Shown in pieces: positions 53,849 through 62,599 of a DNA stretch of 64,000 nucleotides. Below the pieces are notes generated by a model. It was not told the origin of the DNA. It worked only from the letters and a program-made list of their open reading frames with translations, and did no database searches. How positions within the stretch are numbered: position 1 is the stretch's first letter; each line of letters opens with the position of its first letter. This DNA is from Gluconacetobacter azotocaptans. GTDB lineage: Bacteria > Pseudomonadota > Alphaproteobacteria > Acetobacterales > Acetobacteraceae. The DNA is taken from assembly GCF_014174355.1 (NCBI RefSeq), contig NZ_JABEQF010000016.1:24246-88245 (forward strand). Reading direction: 5' to 3'. Both the position numbers and the translations under genes were made by a program.

Positions 53849-54380
53849 GGTCGTGATGCCCATGGTCGTGATGATCGTGGCCGTGATGATCGTGGCCGTG
53901 ATGCGCATGGGCATGAGGATCATGCCCGTGCGCCTCGTGTCCCCCATGGCCCGCATAGGCGCCGGTTTCCGGATCGAACGGAGCCTGCAGCGGCGCGATC
54001 GTCCCGCCCAGACCGCGCACCATGTCGGCAATCACATGGTCGTCGCGGATCAGGATGCGCGTGGGCCCGATCATCGCCGGCAGATGGCGGTTGCCCAGAT
54101 GCCAGGCCAGGCGCAGCAGCGCATGCGCGTCCGGCGCCGTGACCTCCAGCAGCGATTCATCCAGCGCCTCGACCCGCGCCACGCCGCCGTCGTCAAGCAG
54201 CAGCCCGTCGCCCGCCACCAGCAGCCGCGCCTGCGGCAGGTCGAGCAGCACCCGCGCGCCCGACTGCAGGTCCAGCACCTTGCGGCGGCGATGCCGGCCC
54301 TCGTAATCGGCGCGAAACAGGTCGCTCTCGCGCGCCGGGTCCCACGTCCGGGCGGGAAGGATGTCGATGACGCGCCGCAT
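53820..54380 (-). CDS. ureE: Urease nickel metallochaperone UreE, long His-rich tail
   Basis: The 186-residue protein has an N-terminal UreE domain and a central metal-binding domain with AWHLGNRHLPAMIG. The tail of about 43 residues (from GHGGHEAHGHDPHA on) is more than half histidine, aspartate and glycine. It can bind many nickel ions and delivers them to UreG/UreF/UreD. The tail is encoded by short CATGGTCGTGAT-like repeats (about 53840-53945). The ATG shares one base with the ureC stop. Confidence 0.95.
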   Translation of the reverse strand: MRRVIDILPARTWDPARESDLFRADYEGRHRRRKVLDLQSGARVLLDLPQARLLVAGDGLLLDDGGVARVEALDESLLEVTAPDAHALLRLAWHLGNRHLPAMIGPTRILIRDDHVIADMVRGLGGTIAPLQAPFDPETGAYAGHGGHEAHGHDPHAHAHHGHDHHGHDHHDHGHHDHGHGPHSHS

Positions 54381-56086
54381 CAGAACAGGAAATAACGCTG
54401 GGCCATGGGCAGCACCTCGGCAGGTTCGCAGGTCAGAAGCACGCCGTCGGCGCGCACCTCATAGGTTTCGGGGTCAACCTCGATCACGGGCATGGCGTCG
54501 TTATGAATCATGCTGCGCTTGCCGATGCCCCCGCGCGTGCCGGACACCGCAACCAGGCGGCGCTTCAGCCCCAGCCGTGTCCCGATGTCGTCCTCCAGCG
54601 CGGCGCCGGAGACGAAGGTGACACAGGTCGCGGCCGGCGCGCCGCCCAGGCTGCCGAACATCGGCCGCCCGTGGATGGGCTGCGGCGTGGGGATCGAGGC
54701 ATTGGGGTCGCCCATCAGCGCGTACACGATCGCGCCTCCCTTTATGACCAGTTCCGGCTTCACGCCGAAGAAGGCCGGCTCCCACAGCACCAGGTCGGCC
54801 AGCTTGCCGACCTCGATCGAACCGACCTCGCGCGCCAGGCCGTGGGAAATGGCCGGATTGATCGTGTATTTGGCAATATAGCGCTTCACGCGGCTGTTGT
54901 CGGCCGCGCCGTCGCCGGCCAGCGCCCCGCGCTGCAGCTTCATCTTGTGGGCGGTCTGCCAGGTGCGGATGATGACCTCGCCCACCCGTCCCATCGCCTG
55001 GCTGTCCGACGACATCATCGAAAGCACGCCCATGTCGTGAAAGATATCCTCGGCGGCGATCGTCTCGCGCCGGATGCGGCTCTCCGCAAAGGCGATATCC
55101 TCCGGCACGCTGCGGTCCAGGTGATGGCAGACCATCAGCATGTCCAGATGCTCGTCGAGCGTGTTGATGGTGTACGGCCGCGTGGGATTGGTCGAGGACG
55201 GCAGCACATTGGGCAGCGCCGCCACCCGGATGATGTCCGGCGCATGGCCGCCGCCCGCGCCTTCCGTATGGAAGGCATGGATGGTCCGGCCCTGGAACGC
55301 GGCGATGGTGTCGTCCACGAAGCCGCTCTCGTTCAGCGTGTCGGTGTGGATCATGACCTGCACGTCCATCCGGTCGGCGACCGACAGGCAGCAATCGATG
55401 GCGGCGGGCGTCGACCCCCAGTCCTCGTGCAGCTTGAGGCAGCAGGCCCCCGCGCGCACCATCTCCTCCAGCGCCTCGGGGCGCGAGGCGTTGCCCTTGC
55501 CCGCGAAGGCCAGGTTGACCGGCAGCCCCTCCGCCGCCTGGAGCATCCGCGCCAGATGCCACGGGCCGGGCGTGCAGGTGGTCGCCGCCGTGCCCGTCGC
55601 CGGGCCGGTGCCCCCGCCCAGCAGGGTGGTGACGCCCGAGGCCAGCGCCTCTTCCACCTGCTGGGGGCAGATATAGTGGATATGCGCGTCGATGCCGCCG
55701 GCGGTGACGATCCTGCCTTCCCCGGCCACGATTTCCGTGCCCGGACCGATGATGATGTCGACACCCGGCTGGATGTCGGGATTGCCCGCCTTGCCGATGC
55801 CGGCAATCCGCCCGCCCTTCAGGGCGATGTCCGCCTTCACGATCCCCCAATGGTCGATGATCAGCGCATTGGTGATGACCGTGTCCGCGGCCCCCGCCGC
55901 ATTGGTGACCTGGGACTGCCCCATGCCATCGCGGATGGTCTTGCCGCCCCCGAACTTCACCTCCTCGCCCGGAATGGTGAAATCCCGCTCCACCTCAACC
56001 AGCAGGGCGGTGTCCGCAAGGCGGACCCGGTCGCCGGTCGTCGGGCCGTAGGTCATGGCATAGTCGAAGCGTCCGATGCGCGCCAT
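54380..56086 (-). CDS. ureC: Urease subunit alpha
   Basis: The protein of 568 residues is the catalytic subunit. Nickel ligands are H135 and H137 (DAHIHYICP), the lysine to be carbamylated K218 (CLKLHEDWG), H247 (MIHTDT), H273 (AFHTEG) and D361 (SSDSQAMG). The flap histidine is H321 or H322 (MVCHHLDR). Length and spacing are as in Klebsiella UreC, shifted by one. It hydrolyses urea to ammonia and carbamate. The ATG at 56086 shares one base with the ureB stop. Confidence 0.98.
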   Translation of the reverse strand: MARIGRFDYAMTYGPTTGDRVRLADTALLVEVERDFTIPGEEVKFGGGKTIRDGMGQSQVTNAAGAADTVITNALIIDHWGIVKADIALKGGRIAGIGKAGNPDIQPGVDIIIGPGTEIVAGEGRIVTAGGIDAHIHYICPQQVEEALASGVTTLLGGGTGPATGTAATTCTPGPWHLARMLQAAEGLPVNLAFAGKGNASRPEALEEMVRAGACCLKLHEDWGSTPAAIDCCLSVADRMDVQVMIHTDTLNESGFVDDTIAAFQGRTIHAFHTEGAGGGHAPDIIRVAALPNVLPSSTNPTRPYTINTLDEHLDMLMVCHHLDRSVPEDIAFAESRIRRETIAAEDIFHDMGVLSMMSSDSQAMGRVGEVIIRTWQTAHKMKLQRGALAGDGAADNSRVKRYIAKYTINPAISHGLAREVGSIEVGKLADLVLWEPAFFGVKPELVIKGGAIVYALMGDPNASIPTPQPIHGRPMFGSLGGAPAATCVTFVSGAALEDDIGTRLGLKRRLVAVSGTRGGIGKRSMIHNDAMPVIEVDPETYEVRADGVLLTCEPAEVLPMAQRYFLF

Positions 56087-56427
56087 CAATCCAGTTCCCC
56101 CATCACCGCGCCGCGGAACCCCACCACCCGGCGCCCGCCCGCCAGCGGCACCAGCGTGACATCCATCGCCTGTCCGGGCTCGAAGCGCAGCGCGCCGCCC
56201 GACGGCACGTCCAGCCGCCACCCCCGCGCCTGCGCGCGGTCGAAGACCAGCGCGGGATTGGTCTCGGCGAAATGGTAATGGCTGCCCACCTGGATCGGCC
56301 GGTCGCCGGTATTGGTGACGCGCAGCGTCCGGCGCGGCCGACCGGCATTGAGTTCGATCTCGCCTTCGGGGGTGATGATCTCGCCGGGGATGGCCCCCGC
56401 GGGCAGGGCGTCAGCGAATCGGGTCAT
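56086..56427 (-). CDS. ureB: Urease subunit beta
   Basis: This protein of 113 residues has [40 protein letters not shown] and GARFEPG-like blocks of urease beta subunits. The 17-bp overlap with ureA and the one-base contact with ureC show tight coupling. It is of usual length for a three-subunit urease. Confidence 0.97.
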   Translation of the reverse strand: MTRFADALPAGAIPGEIITPEGEIELNAGRPRRTLRVTNTGDRPIQVGSHYHFAETNPALVFDRAQARGWRLDVPSGGALRFEPGQAMDVTLVPLAGGRRVVGFRGAVMGELD

Positions 56428-56713
56428 GGACCGTCACCAGCTTCGTGCCGTCGGGAAAGGTCGCCTCGACCTGCACATCCGGGATCATCTCCGCAATGCC
56501 CGCCATGACCTGGTCGCGGCCCAGCACGCGCGCGCCGCCCTCCATCAGGTCGGCCACGCTGAGGCCGTCACGCGCCCCCTCCACCACATAATCGGTAATC
56601 AGCGCGACCGCCTCGGGATAATTCAGGCGCACCCCGCGCTCTAGCCGCCGTCGGGCCACGTTCGCCGCCATCGCGACCAGCAGCTTGTCCTTCTCGCGCG
56701 GAGTCAGCTTCAT
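56411..56713 (-). CDS. ureA: Urease subunit gamma
   Basis: The 100-residue protein starts [20 protein letters not shown] and contains [24 protein letters not shown] in two conserved pieces, and the end [23 protein letters not shown]. This is the standard gamma subunit of the ureABC urease. Confidence 0.98.
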   Translation of the reverse strand: MKLTPREKDKLLVAMAANVARRRLERGVRLNYPEAVALITDYVVEGARDGLSVADLMEGGARVLGRDQVMAGIAEMIPDVQVEATFPDGTKLVTVHDPIR

Positions 56714-56732
56714 CCTTCCCCTCCAAACCGCC

Positions 56733-57584
56733 TTATTGAAGACGCCATGTCACCGGGGCCGGATACCCCCCGCGCAGCAGCGCCGTGATGCGGCGGGCCA
56801 GCTGTCGGACGTTCATAGCCTCATTCCCCAGCAATCGCACGACCAGCACGTCATTCCAGGCCGATGCCGCCCCTTCGACGGCGGGGCCCGCGCCCGCGAT
56901 GCACGCCCGTGCCCCCTCCAGCCAGCGCGCCACGTCGGGGGCCGCCATCGTGATGGTATGCATCACCACCGCGCCCGACGCGACGGCGCGCCGCGACAGC
57001 ATGGCCCCGAACGGGCCGTCCGCCCGAAAATTCTCCATCAGCACGGGAATGCCGTCCCGCCTGATGGCCAGCCGGTCCCGGCAGACCAGCCGTTGCACCG
57101 TCTCGCCGGATGCGACGCGGCCGAACACGCGGCATTCGCTGGCCAGGAATGTCGCGGCCGACGGCATATCGACGATCAGGTCGCGCGCCACCACCCCGCC
57201 GTCATAGAAGATCGTCTCGTGGGGCAGCCAGTCCAGCCGCGCCCCCGCCTCGATCCGGCAGCGGGTGACGATCCGGGTCGGCCGGTCCGCCGCGCGCGCG
57301 CCATAGATCCGCTCGGACGCCTGGGTGGTGACGATCAGATGAGCCCCTGCCCGGCACAGGATGCCACCCACGACCCTGTCCCCGCCGGCCAGGCCGCCCG
57401 AAACATTGACCAGCACCGCCTCGACCCCCGATGTGCGGACGCGCGGCACCAGCACGCGGCAACACCCCGACTGCCGCAGCCGCACCAGGCTGGAACGCTC
57501 GCCGGCCTTCCTCGCCTGGAGGGCGAAGCCGCCCGCCGCCCGCTGGAGCGGCGCTGCGTCGGCGTCCACGACCGGCAGGTTCAC
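56733..57584 (-). CDS. ureD: Urease accessory protein UreD
   Basis: The protein of 283 residues has [54 protein letters not shown] and [11 protein letters not shown], all conserved UreD segments. UreD binds the apo-urease and recruits UreF and UreG. It lies 19 bp before ureA, and its ATG overlaps the stop of the upstream secreted protein gene (57581-57584). Confidence 0.95.
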   Translation of the reverse strand: MNLPVVDADAAPLQRAAGGFALQARKAGERSSLVRLRQSGCCRVLVPRVRTSGVEAVLVNVSGGLAGGDRVVGGILCRAGAHLIVTTQASERIYGARAADRPTRIVTRCRIEAGARLDWLPHETIFYDGGVVARDLIVDMPSAATFLASECRVFGRVASGETVQRLVCRDRLAIRRDGIPVLMENFRADGPFGAMLSRRAVASGAVVMHTITMAAPDVARWLEGARACIAGAGPAVEGAASAWNDVLVVRLLGNEAMNVRQLARRITALLRGGYPAPVTWRLQ

Positions 57585-58027
57585 GGCCGCCGGGAGGTCG
57601 GCACGCGGGGGGTATGGCAGGTGGCGTGGGTAATGATCTCGACCATGGTACCGTCGACATCCTTCAGGTCCCCGGCGCTGAAGGTCCGGTGCCGGCGGTC
57701 GAACGTCGCCACCAGCGTCCCCGACCGGGCGACGATCTGCGTCGGGCTGAACAGGACGGTGCAGTCATCCGCCATGCAGATGGGGCGTCCCGCGCCGCTT
57801 GCCGGATCGGTACGCATCCAGCTTCGGGCCGCTTCATCGAACACGAAAATCGCGTCGAACGGATCGCTCTTTTCGGCCGACATGCTCCGCGCCGTCGTGG
57901 TGCCGGAACACGCAACGGTCAGCGGCCGTGATGCGGCGACAGCCTGGCCGCACAGCAGGGCGGTCGCGATCAGGCATGCGCCCCCGGCCTGTCTCAACGG
58001 GCCGCACTCGACCATCCTCCGCCCCAT
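57581..58027 (-). CDS. Small secreted protein of unknown function, coupled to ureD
   Basis: The 148-residue protein begins with a likely signal peptide (ACLIATALLCGQAVAASRP) and has a mature part of about 120 residues with five cysteines and no recognised domain. Segments such as DPFDAIFVFDEAARSW and ICMADDCTVLFSPTQIVAR suggest a small beta-rich periplasmic protein. The ATG at 58027 is chosen; 58096 is the farthest start. It is coupled to ureD by a 4-bp overlap and lies 142 bp after the ureohydrolase pair. A role around urea or metal supply is only suggested by position. Confidence 0.6.
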   Translation of the reverse strand: MGRRMVECGPLRQAGGACLIATALLCGQAVAASRPLTVACSGTTTARSMSAEKSDPFDAIFVFDEAARSWMRTDPASGAGRPICMADDCTVLFSPTQIVARSGTLVATFDRRHRTFSAGDLKDVDGTMVEIITHATCHTPRVPTSRRP

Positions 58028-58169
58028 CACGCCCTCTCTTCGCAGGCGGCTCATCCGCCGCACCTTCCCGGCCCCGACACGTTCAGGCGATACCATTTCA
58101 CCGCGACCGGCGCCAACGCCCGGACCGATATGGGGCCGGGCGCGGACGGACGGGCAGGCCCGGGCGCAA

Positions 58170-59618
58170 TCAATGCGCGGCGGCGGACTCCACCGTCAGG
58201 GCGCTGTGATAGTTCGCGCCCTTGACCCCCAGCTTGCGCATGGCGATGCCGGTGAGGCAGGCATTCATGATCTGATCGGCATTGAGCGCCGTCGCGTAGC
58301 TGAGGTCGAGATAGGGGGCCACGTCCAGCATCGCGAAACCGACGACCTTCGTCTCGGCGCAGATGCGCCGCACCAGCGGCACCGCCTCGCGCATCGTCAG
58401 GCCGTTCGGCGCCGGCCGTCCCGCGCCCGAGGCGTAGGCCGGGTCGAGGGCGCTGATGTCGAACGACACGAAGATGTTCTGCGGGCCGCTCTCGATCTCG
58501 CGCAGGGTGGTATCGACCACGCTCTGCCAGCCGCTGGTCTCGACCTGCGCCATGGTGTGGTAACGGATGCCCTTCGACTTCATCCAGTCGAAATCCGCCG
58601 CGCTGAGGCCGGGACCGCGCGTGCCGATCTGCACGACGCTGCCACCCTTGACCGTGCCGCTTTCGATCAGGCGTGAAAGCGCCTGCTCGTCCGAATAGAA
58701 ATGCGCCTGGTCGCGCGCGACATCGTTATGCGCGTCGATCTGCACCAGCCCGACATTCCCTGCCCCGTAGTGATCGGCCATGGCCGTCACGGTCGGGATC
58801 ATGACGGAATGATCGCCGCCGACCACGAAGGGAACGACCTTCGCATCCACCATCTCGCCCACCATCTGGCGCACATGGTTGACCGACAGCTCCACGCTCA
58901 TCTTGTCGACGGCGAAATTGCCGTAATCGGCAAGGTTGAGCACGAGGCCGGGATCGACCCCGGCATAGACGTCGAAATCGCCCAGGCCATACATGGCCCG
59001 CATGACGCCCGGCGCATTGTGCGCGTCACGCCAGCCGCTGCTGAAACCCAGCGGCACGCCCACGAACGCGACATCCACCTTGCCCGCCACCAGATCATCC
59101 TTGCGCAGCGCAAGCGGCGCGCCGGCAAAGGTCGGGATGCCCTGGGATTCGTACATGTAGCGCCTGACGCTGAACGGGCCGGGAGCGCGATGATGGGCAT
59201 CGAGTGCCGGAGGACGCACGACCGCCATGCTGTTGAAGCCGCCGGCAGCCGGGTTGAGCTGCACCGCCGCCATGTCGCCATCCGGGTCGAGCGCGGACCG
59301 CCCCGGCTGCGCGGGGCCGTGCGGGGGCTGGAACTTGTCCGCCGCGATCGTGCCCATCATGGCCGCCACCGTCGCCCGCGCCGCCTGCGGGTCCTTGGCG
59401 GCGAGGATTTCGGCCATCTTCTCCCGCGTCAGGCCAAAGCGCTCCAGCGTGGCGGAATCCGCGACAAAGGCCTTCTGCTCCGGCGTCAGCGCGTCGGTCG
59501 AGGCACCCGCCACCGGCGCCGCATGAGCGGCGGGAACCAGGGCGGGCGCCAGGGTGGCGAAAGCAAGCGCCGCCAGTGCGGCGCGGCGTTCGGCCCGAAA
59601 GGACATGCGATTGCTCAC
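58170..59618 (-). CDS. Secreted ureohydrolase-family protein with altered metal site
   Basis: This protein of 482 residues has a signal peptide (ALAALAFATLAPALVPAAHA) and the arginase/agmatinase fold with an N-terminal extension of about 150 residues. Metal positions seen are H270 (VGGDHS), D295, H297 and D299 (IDAHND) and D387 (SFDISALDP). The second aspartate of the SFDxDxxDP motif is serine (S389), and the PGTGTP loop is SGAGRP. Both changes should weaken or abolish binuclear metal binding. It is translationally coupled (ATGA at 59615-59618) to an intact paralog. It may be an inactive partner subunit or an enzyme with altered chemistry. Confidence 0.82.
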   Translation of the reverse strand: MSNRMSFRAERRAALAALAFATLAPALVPAAHAAPVAGASTDALTPEQKAFVADSATLERFGLTREKMAEILAAKDPQAARATVAAMMGTIAADKFQPPHGPAQPGRSALDPDGDMAAVQLNPAAGGFNSMAVVRPPALDAHHRAPGPFSVRRYMYESQGIPTFAGAPLALRKDDLVAGKVDVAFVGVPLGFSSGWRDAHNAPGVMRAMYGLGDFDVYAGVDPGLVLNLADYGNFAVDKMSVELSVNHVRQMVGEMVDAKVVPFVVGGDHSVMIPTVTAMADHYGAGNVGLVQIDAHNDVARDQAHFYSDEQALSRLIESGTVKGGSVVQIGTRGPGLSAADFDWMKSKGIRYHTMAQVETSGWQSVVDTTLREIESGPQNIFVSFDISALDPAYASGAGRPAPNGLTMREAVPLVRRICAETKVVGFAMLDVAPYLDLSYATALNADQIMNACLTGIAMRKLGVKGANYHSALTVESAAAH

Positions 59619-61144
59619 CGGTTCGCTCCCTTGCCCTTCGTGGCGTAGTACTTGTCCTGCCCATGCTCCGACGAGAGCGGGCTGAAATAATTGGCCTGGG
59701 TGATGCCCTTCTTGCGCATCGCGATACCCGTCAGGCAGCTGAAGAGGATCGTGTTGGCGTTGAGCGCGCTGCGATAGGTCGGATCGAGCGCCGGGGCGAG
59801 TTCGACGATGTCGAAGCCCACGACATTCGCCTCGGAACAGAGCCGGCGCATGATCGGAATGGCCTCGCGCATGGTCAGGCCGCCGGCCACCGGGGTGCCC
59901 GTTCCGGGCTCGAAAGCCGGATCCAGCACGTCGACGTCAAACGAGATCCACAGATATTTCGTGTTCTTCTTGGCCTCCTGGATCGCACGCTCCATCACGG
60001 CGTCCCAGCCATGTTTCTCGACCTCGGCCATCGTGTGATAGCGCATGCCGATCAGGCGCTCCCACTCGTAATAATCCTTCGAATAATGCGCCCTGATGCC
60101 GACCTGGATATAGTCCTCGGGGCGGATATGCCCCTCCTTCATGGCGCGGTAGATCGGCTGGCCATGATCGAGCAGATGGATGCGTCCCCGCCCCGTATCG
60201 AGGTGGGAATCGAAATGGATGACGCCGACCTGACCCTTGCCGTAGACATCCGCCATGGCCGCGACATCTGGGTATTCCAGACTGTGGTCGCCGCCGATGA
60301 CGACAGGGATCGACCCCGCCTTGCCGATCTCGCCCACCATCCGGCGCACTTCCTGCACGCTGCGCTCGGTGCTGTTCTGATCGACCGCCGCGTTGCCGTA
60401 ATCGACGATGTTCAGCACCTCGCTCGGCGCGATCATGCTGGACACTTCCGTGCCGCCCGTGCCGTCGCGCATGACGCGGATCGCGTTCGGGCCGTGCTGT
60501 GCGTCACGCCATCCCGACCCCATGTCCAGCGGCGCGCCCATGATGGCGACATCCACCTTGCCGGCCTTCAGGTCCTCGGGCGTCAACGCGATCGGCGAAC
60601 CGGCAAAGGTCGGCAGGCCGGTGCTGTAGCCATGCATGTACCGCGAGGTCTGGATCGGCCCCGGCTCGCGATGCGGGTCCAGTTCCGCCGGCCGCCGCAA
60701 ACGCCAGTCGTTGAAACGCGGCGACGTCGTATCGAACGGAATGGTCTCCGGATCGACCCCCTTGTGGAACTGCATCTGACCATAGACCGTCATGACGGTA
60801 TCGACATAATCCGCCAGTTCGCGGGGCGACGAGGTCTCGCGGATCTGCCGGAAGAGCTGGCTGGAGGGAATGACCGACGAGGTCTTTCCACTCTTGAGGA
60901 AGTCGATTTTATCCGCCGGAAGGTCCTTGAGGCGCGCCATGACGTCGGCCGGAATATCGAGCGGATCGATCTTCATCATCCCCGGCGTGTAGGCGTCGAT
61001 ATATTTGGGAATTTCGCCGGGCTTGGTCGGGGGCGCTTTCGGAAAGGCGGACGAATCGGCAGGCGGCGCCGCAATGACGGGACTGGCCGCCAGAGAGGGC
61101 AGTACCAATGCCGCGGCGGCCATGAGTGCAAGACGTGTTCTCAT
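59615..61144 (-). CDS. Secreted ureohydrolase (agmatinase/arginase/guanidinase family), intact metal site
   Basis: The 509-residue protein has a signal peptide (LALMAAAALVLPSLAASPVIA), an N-terminal extension of about 150 residues and the ureohydrolase core. All ligands are present: H287 (IGGDHS), D312, H314, D316 (FDSHLD), D403 and D405 (SFDVDVLDPAFEPGTGTP). It hydrolyses a guanidino group to urea and an amine in the periplasm. Which compound (agmatine, guanidinobutyrate, guanidine) cannot be read from the sequence. Its product urea fits the Urt importer and urease of this window. It heads the operon that leads into ureDABCEFG. Confidence 0.87.
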   Translation of the reverse strand: MRTRLALMAAAALVLPSLAASPVIAAPPADSSAFPKAPPTKPGEIPKYIDAYTPGMMKIDPLDIPADVMARLKDLPADKIDFLKSGKTSSVIPSSQLFRQIRETSSPRELADYVDTVMTVYGQMQFHKGVDPETIPFDTTSPRFNDWRLRRPAELDPHREPGPIQTSRYMHGYSTGLPTFAGSPIALTPEDLKAGKVDVAIMGAPLDMGSGWRDAQHGPNAIRVMRDGTGGTEVSSMIAPSEVLNIVDYGNAAVDQNSTERSVQEVRRMVGEIGKAGSIPVVIGGDHSLEYPDVAAMADVYGKGQVGVIHFDSHLDTGRGRIHLLDHGQPIYRAMKEGHIRPEDYIQVGIRAHYSKDYYEWERLIGMRYHTMAEVEKHGWDAVMERAIQEAKKNTKYLWISFDVDVLDPAFEPGTGTPVAGGLTMREAIPIMRRLCSEANVVGFDIVELAPALDPTYRSALNANTILFSCLTGIAMRKKGITQANYFSPLSSEHGQDKYYATKGKGANR

Positions 61145-61573
61145 TCAATGCCCCAGTTGCAAGATCGCCACAGATGTTCCGCCGCGCCTAGGCCAGCCCT
61201 GCGGATTGCCACACTTTGCTCATGCGGGGTCGAAATGAATATGGGGTATTTGACGCAGACAGCGGCACCCCACGGTGCATGAGCGGCCGTGGCGGCACCT
61301 ATGGGCTCCGCGACTCCGGGTGTTCTTAGGTATTTTCCTGCGGCGTTTTCCAGGCAACAAAAAACCCGCCTCTGAGGGCGGGTTTTTATATGCGATAGCC
61401 AAGGCTTATTCATGGTTGCGGGGCCCGCGACCAAAGAAACTGCTCCTTGTGAGCGGGTTCGCTGAACCTGGACGGTTCGAAAGACCCCTCGATTTGAGGG
61501 GGAATCCTGAGATTCCAGGGCCCGCTGGTGAGTTCATGCCCGAATGGTCGCGTCGACATGCTTGCGCTCCTGT
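61145..61573. other. Intergenic region before ureohydrolase operon
   Basis: 429 bases between the ureohydrolase start and the LysR stop. It holds a bidirectional terminator hairpin and, near 61410-61424, a short stretch matching the tRNA-fMet 3' end and its flank (CCCCGCAACCATG on the minus strand). I could not see a recognisable guanidine riboswitch (ykkC type) upstream of the ureohydrolase start. Confidence 0.5.
61361..61387. terminator. Bidirectional Rho-independent terminator
   Basis: AAAA-CCCGCC (61361-61370) pairs with GGCGGG-TTTT (61377-61386) around a 6-base loop, with A and T runs on both sides. It lies between the minus-strand LysR gene and the ureohydrolase operon. It should stop LysR transcription before the ureohydrolase genes. 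Confidence 0.75.
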
Positions 61574-62461
61574 TTATGGCCGCGATTGAAGCCTTTCGGC
61601 GACCGCATCCAGAAAAACGCTCAGACGCAACGACAGATGCCGCGCAGGCGGATATAGCGCGGAAACCGGGGCGGCCGCACTTCTCCATTCGGGAAGGACA
61701 TGCACAAGCCGGCCATTCGCAAGATCCTCGGCCACGTCGATTTCCGACTTCAATACGATGCCTAGTCCGTCCAGAGCCCATTCGTGAGACACGTCGCCAC
61801 TATCGGCATGCAGGCGGGACGTCACCGGAAATTCAATGATTTCCCGCGAGGGGCCTGTAAGGGCCCAACGCGTCGCCTGGCCATAGAGAAGCAAATCGTG
61901 TCGGGACAGATCACCCGGCTTTGCGGGAATACCGCGGCGGGCAATATAATCCGGTGACGCAACGGTGATACGATAGCTGTCCAACAATTTGCGGGCCACA
62001 AGCGACGTATCGGCGATGGACCCGATTCTGATCGCTACATCCAATGATTCGTCGATCAGCCCACTGACCTGATCGGTCAACCGCAGGTCGATCGAGAGAT
62101 GGGGCCACCGCCGCACAAGTTCTCCACACAGCGGGCGAATATATTTTCGCCCGAACGCCGCTGGTGCACTGACACGCAGCAGTCCGCGCGGCTCGCTCCG
62201 CCCCTCGGCGAACAAGGATTCAGTTTCTTCGACTTCGGCAAGAATTTTCTGTACACGATCGAACAGTAACTGCCCTTCGATCGTCAAGTTCGACTTCCGC
62301 GTGTTACGAACAATCAGGACCACCCCGACGCGGTGCTCCAAAGCGGCAAGGCGCTTGCTCACCACGTTCAGGGCCAGGCCGAGATCCTTTGCTGCGGCGC
62401 TCAGGCTGCCGCACCGCGCGATCCGCGCGAAGATCCTCAGGTCCGCCAGATTGTCGAGCAA
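61574..62461 (-). CDS. LysR-family transcriptional regulator
   Basis: The protein of 295 residues has an N-terminal winged helix-turn-helix (LADLRIFARIARCGSLSAAAKDLGLALN and VVSKRLAALEHRVGVVL in two parts) and a LysR substrate domain (GLLRVSAPAAFGRKYIRPL). It is divergent to the short-chain reductase at 62600 and probably controls it. Confidence 0.9.
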   Translation of the reverse strand: MLDNLADLRIFARIARCGSLSAAAKDLGLALNVVSKRLAALEHRVGVVLIVRNTRKSNLTIEGQLLFDRVQKILAEVEETESLFAEGRSEPRGLLRVSAPAAFGRKYIRPLCGELVRRWPHLSIDLRLTDQVSGLIDESLDVAIRIGSIADTSLVARKLLDSYRITVASPDYIARRGIPAKPGDLSRHDLLLYGQATRWALTGPSREIIEFPVTSRLHADSGDVSHEWALDGLGIVLKSEIDVAEDLANGRLVHVLPEWRSAAAPVSALYPPARHLSLRLSVFLDAVAERLQSRP

Positions 62462-62599
62462 AACCGTCTCCCGATCGGAGAGTATGTATCTCCGAGATCC
62501 AATCTAGTTCACGCAAAGAGGATTCGTCTACGAAGAGTGATGGGCTTGCCCGGCGTCAGCAAACGCCATGTATCGTCGCCTTTCAAAAGGGGAACAGAC

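Noticed and set aside
61145..61360. Possible guanidine riboswitch upstream of the ureohydrolase operon
   Set aside because: I could not find the ykkC-type core motifs or paired ACGR-loop hairpins by eye. A covariance-model search would be needed.
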